Below are positions 34,554-46,464 of a stretch of 64,000 nt of DNA, in pieces. Numbering within the stretch: the first letter of the stretch is position 1; each line of letters opens with the position of its first letter. The DNA is from Dimorphilus gyrociliatus (lineage: Eukaryota; Annelida; Polychaeta; Dinophilidae): positions 4,790,408 to 4,854,407 of the forward strand of contig CAJFCJ010000006.1 in the NCBI GenBank assembly GCA_904063045.1, written 5' to 3'. A model generated the notes under the pieces. It was given only the letters and a program-made list of their open reading frames with translations. It was not told the DNA's origin and searched no databases. The position numbers and the translations under genes are program-made.

Positions 34554-34876
34554 ATTTTAAGCTTGCAATATTTTTTAAAAGAAAACTCGACTCTATTTAT
34601 CTAGTTTTCAAACTGTGAGAATAACAACCAATCAAAATATTTCTTTAATATTTTAGTATGGCTCAGTGATCCTTACGTCAAAATTTTCAATTATTTTCAG
34701 TATTTACTCCTGACCAGTTTAAATATCTAACGAATCAGCATTCAGAATTTTGTAAATGAAATGAATTTGGATCAGGCTTCGTGATTGGTCACACTTATTT
34801 TTGAAGTTTTCACGAGCGTTTTTAGTAGTTGTTTTAATATTTCTTCTAGAAACAGTCTTTAAAACTTATTAAGACC
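34554..34876. promoter_or_regulatory. Bidirectional G2/M-type promoter (CCAAT, CHR-like)
   Basis: CCAAT at 34628-34632 and its inverse ATTGG at 34784-34788 flank the region, with TTTGAA, the CHR consensus, at 34800-34805 about 70 bp upstream of the kinesin-5 ATG. CCAAT plus CHR is the arrangement through which NF-Y and DREAM/B-MYB-MuvB act on mitotic genes (established for animals). Functional orientation is inference. Confidence 0.5.
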
Positions 34877-37800
34877 ATGAGTAAATTCAAGGATGACAGT
34901 AATCAGAATATTAACGTCTTCGTCAGATGCAGGTACGTACGTAAAATTTTTTTTATATCTCTGTAATATGTATTTTTATTGAGCAGACCACTCAGTGAGT
35001 CTGAGAAGAAAAATGGCCAATATAGTATCGTTCAAAGTAATCCAGAGAAACGTGAGATTGTTGTCAAAGAGAAATCTGGCTATATGTCCACTACAAAAAC
35101 CTTTAGCTTTGACCGCGTTTTCTCGCCAAAGGCTAAGCAGATTGAAGTGTATAAAGCGGTTGTTCAACCACTTTTGGACGAAATTCTTTTAGGTTACAAT
35201 TGCACTGTTTTTGCTTATGGACAAACTGGAACAGGAAAGACATTTACAATGGAAGGTGACCGATCGAACGACCCATCTCTGAGCTGGGAAAATGACCCTT
35301 TGGCTGGTATTATTCCAAGATCAATGTCTCAACTGTTCTCAAGATTACACAGTCAAAGCTTTGAATTTACCGTTAGAGTATCGTATTTAGAAATTTATAA
35401 CGAAGAGTTAATAGATCTCTTAGGTGGTCAAACAGCTGTTCCACCACGTCTTAAAATATATGAAAGTTCTGATAAAAAGGTAAAAATATTATTTTGTTAA
35501 ATATTAAGTAATTTATTATTTTAACTATTTAGGGATCGTGTAAAATTCAAGGATTGGAGGAAGCTCATGTGAGAGATAAGCATGACGTTTATCGAATTCT
35601 TGAACTCGGTTCAGCTAAACGGCAAACAGCAGCTACTAATTTAAATGCCCACTCAAGGTAACAAATATTGCAGATTTTGTCATTGCTAGTAGCTCATTCG
35701 TTATTTCCACATTTCAGTCGTTCACATACACTTTTCATGGTAACTGTTCATATGAAGGAGTCAACTATAGAAGGTCAAGAACTTGTTAAAGTGGGAAAGT
35801 TGAATTTGGTTGATTTAGCTGGATCTGAATGTGTCGGTAGATCTGGTGCTGTTGCGAATAGAGCTAGAGAAGCGGGTAAGTTTAAAGAGTTGATAAATAA
35901 GTTAATATTTAATGTTTATGGGAATTTCAGGAAATATCAATCAATCTCTACTAACTCTTGGTCGCGTAATAACGTCATTGGTAGAACATGCTCCTCATGT
36001 TCCTTATAGAGAAAGTAAACTTACAAGACTTCTCAGAGATTCATTGGGAGGTAGGACAAAAACTTCTATTATAGCAACACTTACCCCAGCTTCCGGAAAT
36101 CTAGAGGTGAGTGCCCTCAGAAGAGTCGCGGTCGTTTCAAGTAATTTTGTTGTTTTGCAGGAAACATTAAATACGTTAGACTATGCTCATCGTGCTAAAA
36201 ATGTTATGAATAAACCTGAAATAAACCAAAAAGTTCAACAAAAAGTGTGCCTTCGAGCATACGGAGATGAGATTGAGCGTCTTCGGAAAGATTTGCAAGC
36301 AGCTAGAGACAAAAATGGTGTATTTATTGAAGAAGAAAATTATCAGTATGTTATGCTTGTTTCTTGTATTTTTCTTATAAATTACAATGTGGATAAAAAA
36401 TAGGGCTATGATTGCTGACGGGCATCATAAAAGTGAGCATATAAGAGAATTAGAAGAAAAGCTACAATTTATAATTGATGAGAAAATTAAGGTAATTTAT
36501 AGAAAAATTTTATATCATATCTTGCTTATATATCATTTTTTATATAATTAATAGTTTGAGGAACTATTTTTGGAAAAAGAAGAACGTTTAGAGGAAGAGA
36601 AAGAACATCACGCCGAAACGAAAGATCGTCTAGATAAGATGGAAGATGTAGCGTTTCAGGCTAAAGTCTCTATCGCTAGAACTAGAGCTGATAGATGTGC
36701 AAAGAATCATTTAGTGGAAAAGCAAGTCGATACGGAAACAAAATTAACCGAAGAGGCCAAAAAAGTTATGAATACTGCTGATGAATCCGTATCAGATGTA
36801 CAAAAGCTTCAAGATAAGGTAATTATTATGTTAATTTTAGTATATAAACGAAAAGGTCGTTCTTATACATAATTTCTCAATCTGATAGGTTGATAGAACA
36901 AAGAAAACGGAATCTACGAATGCTGATAATGCAGATATGTTTATGTAAGTTTGATTAAAGAATAATACTGAACGTAATTTTAAAAGATTAATGGAAATAT
37001 TTTTAGGCAAAAAATATCTACAACTTGTACAGAGATGCAAGAACGCTTCAACGGTCTCTATAATAATCACGATTCGGAGATTAAACAGTGTTTTGAACTT
37101 ACTGGTGAGTATAGAGGAATTTCTATATATTTTTTATAGTTAAGCATTAATCAATCTTTGTTAAAAGCTTCTCTTAGCGAATCCAATAAAAGAAATTTTG
37201 AAGATTTGAGTGCAAATCTTAAAGATTTTATAAGTCGATCAGCCGAAAATCATTCTTCTCACATGGGTAAACTAGAGGAAATAAAGAAAACTTGCACGGA
37301 TTCTTCTAACAAGCAAATGATAGAAATAGAAACCGCTTTAAAAGAGGAAATGGAAAAAGCAACCACTCAATGGAATCAAGTTATGGAAAATTTTGAAGAT
37401 TTATCAGAAAGATTAGATGTACAAATAAACAAGTTTAGCAAATTATCTGAAAAACTATTAAAACAGGTTAAATTTTCTTTATTTATTTATCTCTTTCTTT
37501 TCTACAAGTTTTGTCTAATTAAAATTAGAACGATGAGATAAAGACTACTCAAAAAGACCAAAAATGGCAATTTGATGACCTTTTAATGGATACAAAATTT
37601 AAATTGGAAGAGACTGTAAAGAATTTTGTATCGACTGTCGATAAACACGGAAAAACAGCTAAGGATATTCATGAGCAACGAAAGCAAGTTGATGAGGTTT
37701 GTTTCTGAATTTGTTTTAAGACTAATTGTTAATTAACTCATTTTTATCCATTTTGTAGGAAGTTTCTCAGTTGAATAATCAAGTAGAAGAAGATTACAAT

Positions 37801-39298
37801 AATATTAAGAAGATGTTGAATGATTTACAAGCTAAAGTGGATGCGAAACATAATCAATTTAAGAAAGCTTCAGATAATATCGATAGTAAGACTAAGATTT
37901 TGAACGATTACACCGCTGAGGCATGTGAGCGCTTTGAAGAAACGAAAAATAGTTTTACAACAATGGGAGAAGAAAATGTTGAGAACGTTGTTGATCTAAA
38001 ATCTCTTCGAGGAGAGCACAGCGAAAAGATCGATAGAATACGCAATAATCACTTTGAAGAGAATGCGGAATATCTTGAAAGAGTATTTATTCTAATTACA
38101 ACAATTTTGTTTATATGGTATTTATATCGTTTTTGTTGTTTAGATTACAGCAGGAATAAGTAATATTGGAATTAACATTACGAAAGAAAGAAAGAACTTA
38201 CGAAGAATTACCGATAATCGAAATAAGGTCTGTAATTCGAATAGTCTTATTTAGAGTGTTTCGATTTTTGTATAAAAAACGTCCTTATCAAATTTCAGTT
38301 CCAAGAGGAACAGTTGGAAAAGGAAAAATCACTACAAGCTATGTTTTTGGATAATATTGATAAAACAATTACAAACGGATTGGAAGATGAGACGACACGC
38401 AATGATGAGGCTAATAAGCATATAGACGATATTAAACTAAATGTTTCTAAACATTATACGACAACGAAAGATAAATTAAAGAATTTTGATGAATCACTTC
38501 AAGATTGTAAAAAACATTGCGATGGTATGTCAAAAGAAACAAACGACTTTTGCAATGACCAATCAAATATTGCCGATAGGTAATAGATCATTTTGTAGTT
38601 ATTATTTAGTCCTCTCTAGATTTTATCCTGATCAATTTTCTCTTTCGTTTTATAGATTTGTTTCTGAACTACAGAGGACAGTACCTACTGGGGAAACGCC
38701 AGTTCGTAAACAATATACATATCCAAGAGTTTTCTCACAAACAGACAGTCATGGAACTATTATTGAAGAATTTAGAAGTGTTTATGATAAAATGACACTT
38801 CCTAAAGAATTACCAAAAGCCGATAAATCAGATATTTTAGAGCCTGTTTTAAAGGTACGACTTTATAATCAATGTTTTTGTACCTCTTTGACATTATTCT
38901 AATATGACTAAACAAAAACACACAGGATGACATTGAAGAGCCAGAGATTATATCAAAATTTGAATTGGAAGATCCTGAAGAAACTGAAGTCAGCTCAACT
39001 AAATCTGAAGAAAGTGAAGCGAGTAGAACATCCAGTCTTGCGGTTAGTTGTAATAATATTTGCATTTCATTAATTTATTATTTTATTATATTTATATATA
39101 TATATATTTATTTATTTATTCTTACTATTATAGAGTATGGAAAGCACTAAGGAAAACTTGGCTCCGGATGATAATGAAGTTTTCGTTAAGCCAACGAGCA
39201 TTAAGCGAACAGCATCTATCAAATCAAAATCTAGAGTAAAAACACCCAGTCTGGAGCGAAAGAAGGCACCCCTAAGATCGAACTCAAAGAAAACCTAA
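34877..39298 (+). CDS. KIF11: Kinesin-5 motor (KIF11/Eg5)
   Basis: Plus-end bipolar motor that separates spindle poles. Eighteen exons: 34877-34932, 34987-35479, 35533-35657, 35718-35875, 35931-36106, 36161-36345, 36404-36491, 36555-36818, 36889-36944, 37007-37104, 37168-37466, 37529-37696, 37759-38082, 38144-38227, 38299-38579, 38656-38854, 38926-39042 and 39134-39298, about 1111 aa. The motor domain has the P-loop [13 protein letters not shown], switch I NAHSSRSH and switch [11 protein letters not shown], then the neck ([10 protein letters not shown]). A long coiled-coil stalk follows. The tail has the BimC box [15 protein letters not shown] with its Cdk1-type TP site, and a basic Ser-rich end. 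Introns are almost all 50-75 nt. Confidence 0.96.
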
Positions 39299-39438
39299 AA
39301 TGTCAATTTTCTCAAAAATCTGTGTGCTTCAGAAGATGATGAATTAGATATTCTCCTTCATTTCCCCCTAATTATTTTCAAACCCATTTAAATTATACTC
39401 TATAAATATTCGCACATATATATATTTACTTTGTACAG

Positions 39439-39473
<35 letters not shown>

Positions 39474-39825
39474 TGCAAGAGCGTTTATTAACATTTTCTA
39501 CTCTTTTTAACAAAAACGATATATTATATACATAGGGCTCTATACAGCTAAAAGCAACCCTAACGTTTTTAATATTTTAATTTTTTAAATATAGAAAAAA
39601 AAAGTCAATTTTGTCTTTCTCTTTGTTTTTCTATCTTAGTTATATTAACCGTTTTATTAGATTAAATTGTTAAAACGCTAACCGCCCACAAAAAACTAGT
39701 CCAGTTTTATTCTTAATGCTACTTTTAGCATCTTTAAATAGGATATGATGTTTATATTATGTCACTTAAATATTTGAAATATTCAAATTTTCTTCTATTT
39801 GAATTGATCATTAACAAAATAAATA
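39299..39825. other. KIF11 3' flank with (TA)n tract
   Basis: Contains (TA)n at about 39436-39475 next to a TACAGTATATA unit. It includes the probable KIF11 3' UTR and the promoter of the following cysteine-rich gene. No exon is seen. Confidence 0.65.
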
Positions 39826-40524
39826 ATGTCTTTAAAGATGCTTATTGGACTTGCTTTAATTTCCATCAGTTTCCTGGATGGTTTTAACTGTAAATGTGCA
39901 ATGGACGACAAGCGTAGAATTGTACAAATTAGCGAAACGTGTCAAACGAAAGCTGATTGTCGTGATTGTTTTTCGAATAGCAACGAACTTATTCCAAAGG
40001 ATTGTTATCCTTTATACAAAAGTGCAAAGGATATGTGTAGTATTGGATCGGGTGAAAACGTTTGTGATAGGTTGATTCGTGAGGCGTACAGAACGTGTGA
40101 GTGGACGCATGACTCTTGTTCAGAGTGTTTTTCAAGAATCAGTAAGTAGCTTATCTTCTCTTATTGCTGTTTTAACTGACACAAACAAATTTTCCTCAAA
40201 GTTGATAGAAATCAATGTCCTAACGAACTGGAAAGAGCGAAATCGTCTTGTTTAGAAAATGTGGAAAAATCGAATTTTGAAGATGAAAATCCTAAACCAA
40301 TTGATTTAAAAGTGGAAAAAAACGAAACGACAGATTGTACAAAGTTAGTCAACGACTGTATAAAACTAGAAAAGTTGCATTGCAGAAACTGCGTAGATAA
40401 TCATATGAAGAATAATCAGTGCGCATCAAACTTCAGGAATGCACAATGTCCCAATTCATCAAAGTCGATTGTGTATAATATACTTACACTCATGATTTGT
40501 TTTTTATTAAAGAATAGTCTATAA
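39826..40524 (+). CDS. Cysteine-rich secreted or GPI-anchored protein, unidentified
   Basis: Exons 39826-40141 and 40202-40524 give 212 aa. An N-terminal signal peptide (MSLKMLIGLALISISFLDGF) is followed by about 20 cysteines in repeating units, each with a CxxC pair (DCRDCF, SCSECF, HCRNCV) preceded by spaced single Cys. This suggests three or four tandem disulphide-bonded helical hairpins. The C-terminus ends in a small-residue stretch and a hydrophobic run (IVYNILTLMICFLLKN), the pattern of a GPI-attachment signal. I do not recognise the family; it looks like a lineage-restricted extracellular protein. Confidence 0.7.
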
Positions 40525-40622
40525 ATATTATGCATAATCTACGCAAAACAGAAAAATATGATATGTAACTTTTCATTAATTTATATCTTCGAAAGCAATA
40601 TATAAACAGAATATATTTTTTA

Positions 40623-41755
40623 TTAAAAGTTTAACAAACCCAACTCTCTGATAGCCTTATATTGATCAGGAATTTCCATCAAAGCGTTAAGGGCGAATGC
40701 CGCGTCTGAGTATTCTCCTTGACTTCGTAGTTTGTTATAATTAACAAACTGAAAGTTATCGAATTTTCTTTGTGGTAGTCTGTCGTCGTAGTTTTCCATT
40801 TCTTCCCATGGACCATCTCCAACTCCTATTAAAATTATCGATAACGGCCAGTTCGAAGCATCGATTATAGCTTTTCTTGTAGGTGCTTCAGAAGTCATTT
40901 GCCCATCGGCAATAATTACCAAGATATGATACTGGAAAAAGGAATAGAAGTAGGAGAGGAGACAAGGACATAGAAAAAGAGGGGAGAAAGAGATAAAGAG
41001 AGAGAGGCAAACAAACAGAAAGAGGGGAGGGAAGATTGAGTAATGTATATTTGTATATTAAGTTTATTTAAAGTTATATCCAATAACTTACACTCTTAGT
41101 TTGTTGTATGATATCTATAGCTTTGTAAATTAAAGGTGCAAAGCTTGTCGGTCCACTCATTTTAACTCTTTTCGCTAGTTGCGTATAGGCTGATAGTGCA
41201 TCATGGAATCCTCTACAATATCCTTCTTCGCGGAATGGGAAAACGCTTACATCTCTGCTTGTTACATCGCCAAAACCAAAGCAAGGTATAATATTGTCGT
41301 CATCGAATTTTTCTATCGCACTTCCAAGAATTCGAATGACTTGTTGATATGGATTCAATCCACCAATGCTTACATCATGTAAACACCGACCTTCAAATGT
41401 TTTTCTACCTTGCCATTCATTACTCTTAGTAAAGTCAACTCCTATAAATATTATCTAAATTATTTTATAATTCACTTTCGAGTTGCTTCATTTCGATAAA
41501 AGTTGAAAGAATCTTACCGAATATTATGTTTGAAGACTCTAATCCTGCAGCTCTTATAGCTTCGCTAACATCTTCTATAGAGTGAAATCTATCAGCAATT
41601 AATTGAAATTTTTTAGTTCCATACAGTTGAAAGAAAGAGTTTGATTTCACTTTTGTTAACTTTCGATTTTTGAACCATCGAACCAATAACCAAATTATAA
41701 CTACTACAATTACTAAAGGTAAAATATAAGAAGTATGAATCTCTCTTTCAGTCAT
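40623..41755 (-). CDS. Membrane-anchored copine-type vWA protein, RGLG-like, no RING
   Basis: Exons 41755-41518, 41441-41092 and 40931-40623 give 298 aa. A single transmembrane helix ([18 protein letters not shown]) near the N-terminus precedes a complete copine/vWA domain: [20 protein letters not shown] with the D-x-T-x-[48 protein letters not shown] and FDNFQFVNY. This is closer to the RGLG ubiquitin-ligase type of copine domain, best known in plants, than to animal C2-copines. The protein stops after the domain ([12 protein letters not shown]...LLNF) and lacks the C-terminal RING of RGLG and any C2 domain. The likely topology puts the vWA domain on the side opposite the short N-terminus. 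Function is unknown. Confidence 0.85.
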
Positions 41756-42205
41756 CTTCGCAAAATAAACATATTAATGCTTAAATACACGTGTATTTAA
41801 TCAAATCTTTACGTAATCTTTCAATATTTTGCAATTCTATAATACATGTAGAATTAATACATGTTGTTGGATATAATTAAATTAATTAATTAATTCGGTT
41901 CTATTTAATTGAATGAATTTTTTTTCGGATGTTTTAGTATATTGGAATGAAATTATGTGCGGACCTTTGGTAAGTTAAACGCGACTATTTTGTGAATTTC
42001 CCGCGTTTTTCTTAATACACTTCTTCAATACTACGAAAATCTATTAAAAAAAGGGAGAAAATCATATTTTCTTAATTCTTTTAAAAGAAAATATCAAAGT
42101 AAATTTATTAATATTTACAAAATAATTCATTTATTTTAAGGTTTTGCATTGTTGCGCCTATGGAAATCTTTTACCTAAATATCGCCCTTTTGTATATTTT
42201 TGCAG
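41756..42205. promoter_or_regulatory. Divergent promoter region, RGLG-like (-) and RFC4 (+)
   Basis: 450 bp. A possible RFC4 5' exon ends at 41970 (ACCTTTG before gtaagt) and would splice to tttttgcag at 42205, immediately before the RFC4 ATG. That exon contains ATGTGCGGACCTTTG, in frame with RFC4, so either a 5' UTR exon or an extended N-terminus is possible. Confidence 0.4.
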
Positions 42206-43857
42206 ATGTATGCATTTTTGAAAGGCGGCGTACCACCTCCAAAGAAGCCAGAGAAACAAACACCTCAAAGAAAAAATATACCATGGGTTGAAAAATAGTA
42301 AGTTTAATAAAAATTAATAATATTGATTTTAAATGGTTAAACATTCTCAGTCGACCAAGATCTGTTAACGATATCGCCTACCAAGATGAAGTTGTTGCAG
42401 TATTGAAGAGTATCGTTAAGAACTATGATGTAAGATATAGCAATGATATTAATCGAGAAATTGCTGATCAAACGCCTAACAATTCATTCCATAGATGCCC
42501 AACTTGCTATTTTACGGCCCTCCAGGTACAGGAAAAACCTCAAGTATCTTGGCGATGGCTAGACAGCTTTACGGGTTTGCATAGGAGAATTCTTTCCCCT
42601 CTTGAAAGGAGAAACTAATTGTATTTTTCTGTATTTATAGAGCTCACTATACTTCTCGAATATTAGAACTAAACGCATCCGACGAAAGAGGTATCAATGT
42701 AGTGAGAGAAAAGGTGAAATTATTCGCCAGACAAACAGCAAGTTCCTACCTTCCAGAGTAATAATATTTACATTAGATCGTTATCTATTTATAGTACAAT
42801 GAAAGTGAATTATATACTAATGATTAATATTTTATTTTAACAGTGGAAACAGATGTCCACCATTTAAAATAGTTATTCTTGATGAAGCTGATTCAATGAC
42901 AAACGCAGCTCAAGCAGCTTTAAGAAGAACTATTGAAAGTGAAGCGAAAACCACCAGATTTTGTTTAATATGCAATTACGTTAGTCGAATAATAGAACCT
43001 TTGGCTTCGAGATGCGCCAAATTTCGCTTTAAATCTCTCTCAAACGATGCTATGACAGACAGGCTTAAATCTATTTGTAAAGATGAAAATATTAAATGCT
43101 CAGACGAGGTAAATAAAACTAAAAAAACAAGACTATTATAGAACATTCTAACACAATTATAATTATAATATTCAATTAATTCATTCATCGAATTAGGCTT
43201 TAGAAACCTTACGTAAAGTATCCGAAGGTGATATGAGAAAATCTGTTACGTTTTTGCAAAGTTGTGCTAGAGTATGCGGAGAAGAGACTATAGAAAAGAA
43301 TACCGTACTGGAAGTTGCAGGAGTTAGTATACAAATAGAGATAAAGAATATATTCATTGAAAAATACTTATCATATTTACTGTTTATTCTGTTTTTTTTT
43401 TTTTAAAAAAACAATTTAAAGGTTATTCCCGACGAAGTTATAAAGAATTTTATTGATAAATGCTCGAAGAATTCGCACTTTTCGCTACAAACTGCTGTAG
43501 AAGTTTGTATATTAATAATAAATAGTGACTTTTTAACGATTTATTATTATTTTTATTAATATTATCAATAGAAATTAGAAATGAATGGTTATTCAGCTTC
43601 ACAATTAATTTATCAACTGCTGGATGTAATTTTGAATAACGACAATATTGATATGAAGAATAAGGCAAAAATATGCGAAAAGATAGCGGTAAGTGACACA
43701 ACTCTGACTATTAGCACATTTTATATTAATTAAATAATATAAATGATATAATTAATTGAATTAGGAAGTGGATTATCGATTAATAGACGGCGCTGATGAA
43801 TATCTTCAATTAATGGATTTGGGAAGTGTTTTATTGGAAAATTTACCCAACTACTAA
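42206..43857 (+). CDS. RFC4: Replication factor C subunit 4 (clamp loader)
   Basis: AAA+ subunit of the PCNA clamp loader. Exons 42206-42297, 42351-42429, 42495-42574, 42641-42757, 42844-43108, 43197-43322, 43422-43502, 43572-43688 and 43765-43857 give 349 aa. Landmarks: start MYAFLKGG matching MQAFLKG of human RFC4, PWVEKYRP, Walker [31 protein letters not shown], Walker [11 protein letters not shown], the arginine-finger motif [16 protein letters not shown], and the sensor region [14 protein letters not shown]. The ATG directly abuts an intron acceptor, so the 5' UTR is in an upstream exon or a trans-spliced leader. Confidence 0.96.
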
Positions 43858-45082
43858 CCACTCTATTCAATACTGTTCAATTAACACATTGACTAATAGA
43901 AGAGAAAAAAAATATCATTTTTTTACATCTGTTATATACAACTTTTGATACACAACGTGTTATTGCGTATATTTTATCCATTTCCACCGTTTCTTTTATA
44001 ACTAACTTAAAAAGCTGATATATGAAGCAAACAATTGAGATTTATGCAGCAAACTAATGATAAATTATATTTTTATATTTGTTATAAAGATGTGTTTGTC
44101 ATGTAAATATCGTATAAAATGATTATCTCGTAAGCTTAATACAGTATACAATATATATGCTATATTAGGGTAACTAGCTAACTAATAGCATGATTTTCGC
44201 TAATAGTTTTATCTATTGTCATAAAACAGTCGAAAATTCGTGTATATATATGATATTATTCAACCTTGTAATGATCTATCTTGAGCAAAAGCTTCAGCGT
44301 TTGATAAGAATGACAAATAGTCATTCATAAACTCACCGGAATCTTATCAGTGTTATATTGGGTCAATGCCCGTTGTATCACATATATACTAATACATATA
44401 TATAAAGAGGTTTACTTGGACTATAAAATATAAAAGAAGAACTTGTTTTGAAGTATTAGTGAAAGTTATATTTTCAGTGTTTTCATTTCAAATTTAATAG
44501 AAATTGTTCAGTTTGAACAATACGCAACGAGAAGCAAGGAAAAAAATATCAAAATATTCATCATATCTGAATATTTAAATATCACATTGAAAATCACTAA
44601 ACAGACTGCTTTTCTTTGAGAATAGACTCACACATAGCATGAGTAATTTATATATGCTGTCTGTTTTGGTCCTCGTAAGGAGAGGAACAAGTAAATACCT
44701 TTTTTCTGGTCAACAAATGAACTAAATTGGAAATATAGAAACAAACACTAAAAAAATCAAAACATACACATATGAGTAGAAATATTTTGTCGTGAAAAAT
44801 AATAAACCAAATGATTAATGCAGTGCATTAACTGGTGAATATCGGAGAGGATTAGACTGGATTGTCTGAACATGATTTTCCTTCAAGAAAAAAAAAACAA
44901 GAAATAAGGACAAACATTAAAATATTTCGAGAAGACGAAGACAGAAAATAAAAAGAGAAAGAAAGAAAGAATGAGAACGAAGAGAGCTAATAAGTTGAAA
45001 ACAGCTAACAAAGAAAAAAAAACAAAAACAAAGAATATAGAATCTTTATAATATTTGTCTTCTACTTGATTTATACGAACAA
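43858..45082. other. Intergenic stretch between convergent RFC4 and IP6K genes
   Basis: 1.2 kb of AT-rich DNA with poly(A/T) runs and short TA tracts, including an ACAGTATACAATATATATG unit near 44143. It should hold both 3' UTRs. No exon or structured RNA is recognised. Confidence 0.6.
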
Positions 45083-46464
45083 TTAGCTGTCGTGTACTTG
45101 CTTATTTTTGTTTAAAACGCTCTTAAACACCTCAATTAGGTTGGTCAGTCCGAAAAGATAGCCCTGATCTAGTCCAACATGCAGCACCTCATCTTCAACA
45201 TATGCGCCGTTGGTAGTATGCGCAAAGTCTATCATTCTAACATCGACATTAGATTTAACAGTTCCCTGTTTTCCTTCGTAAATTATTAACAGAGATGAAG
45301 AATAAAATCGCCAACAGTTTAGTTGTTCAACTACAGTCTTTAGAGTATTTAATCTTGAAATTATTTCTGGAATGACATCAATTCGAATACCATTTCCGTT
45401 ATCAAGAAATTCCAAAACAGTTTCTTTAAAACCCTGGCTTGAAAGCGTTCTTCCATGATACTTATTATGACATAAGTATTTGTCATCATCCTCTCGGAAT
45501 ACCTGATTTTTTTGAAGAAATAAAGAATAATGTCAAATCTAAATACAGAACAAACAAAGCGCAAAAAATTGTTTACCTGCATACCACAAAGGCGGACTCC
45601 TAATGAAGAAGATGTTGACATGGCACACTTGGCTTTCTGTAGTTGCTTCTTTTCAAACGTAGCATCATCTCCATGTTGTCTAGTACCCATTTTAAGATCT
45701 AAAACGCAAGGACGGCTATAAACGGATGTCACATCTTCCAATAAAATATAATTCCTGGGAGCAGAACCATGGCGGCTGTGAAGCTTTTTCAGACTTTCTT
45801 TACAAAAATTAACACTAAAAGGATTTAAACTCTCTAAGCGAGTTTCTGTTAATTGCTGATTAATAATTTGTCTGATTTGTTCTTCAGAAACATCTGTGCA
45901 ATAGTTTGAGTTCGATGTTGAATCAGCTCTTTGTAGAGAAGACTTTTTATTCCTTGAGAGTAACAATGCACTATGGTTAGAATTTATAGGCTTTATAGGT
46001 TGGCCGAAAACTTTCACATCATTTTCTATCATTTGAAGACGAACTTCAATTAAACCTGAAATTAATAGATACATATTTGTAACATATTTAAAAATGATCT
46101 GCTCAAAAGGCTTGAGAAAGATTTCGTAGAGCGATTTTAAATTACGTACCCCTAAATTCCGGTACAAATGACTGTAATTCTTTGGGTAACGATAAATAAA
46201 AATAATATTCCCTTTTAATAAACGCCTTGCAAAGTGTAGATGAACTATATTTAAAAATACACGCATGGCCTCCAACCTGTATTCATTTTACAAAAAAGAA
46301 ACCCTGTTATATAAGCTATTTTCTATTCAATTATACTGTTTATATACTAATCATAAAATGAGAAAGGATTGAATAAAAAAATTTACCTGATGAGTGAAAG
46401 GTTCCAATGTAACTACTTCACCGTGTTTAATAAATTCTACTTTTTCTTCCTCAACTTCAGGCAT
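45083..46464 (-). CDS. IP6K: Inositol hexakisphosphate kinase (IP6K)
   Basis: Makes 5-InsP7 from InsP6. Exons 46464-46387, 46276-46150, 46055-45577 and 45502-45083 give 367 aa. The N-lobe has LEPFTHQVGGHACIFKY, REYYFYLSLPKELQSF and VPEFRG. The IPK signature is PCVLDLKMGTRQHGDDATFE (PxxxDxKxG), followed by STSSSLGVRLCGMQV. The C-lobe has FYSSSLLIIYEGK and the metal-binding VDVRMIDFAHTT, then DQGYLFGLTNLIEVF. The acidic insert of vertebrate IP6Ks before the VDVRMIDFAH motif is much reduced. Confidence 0.96.
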
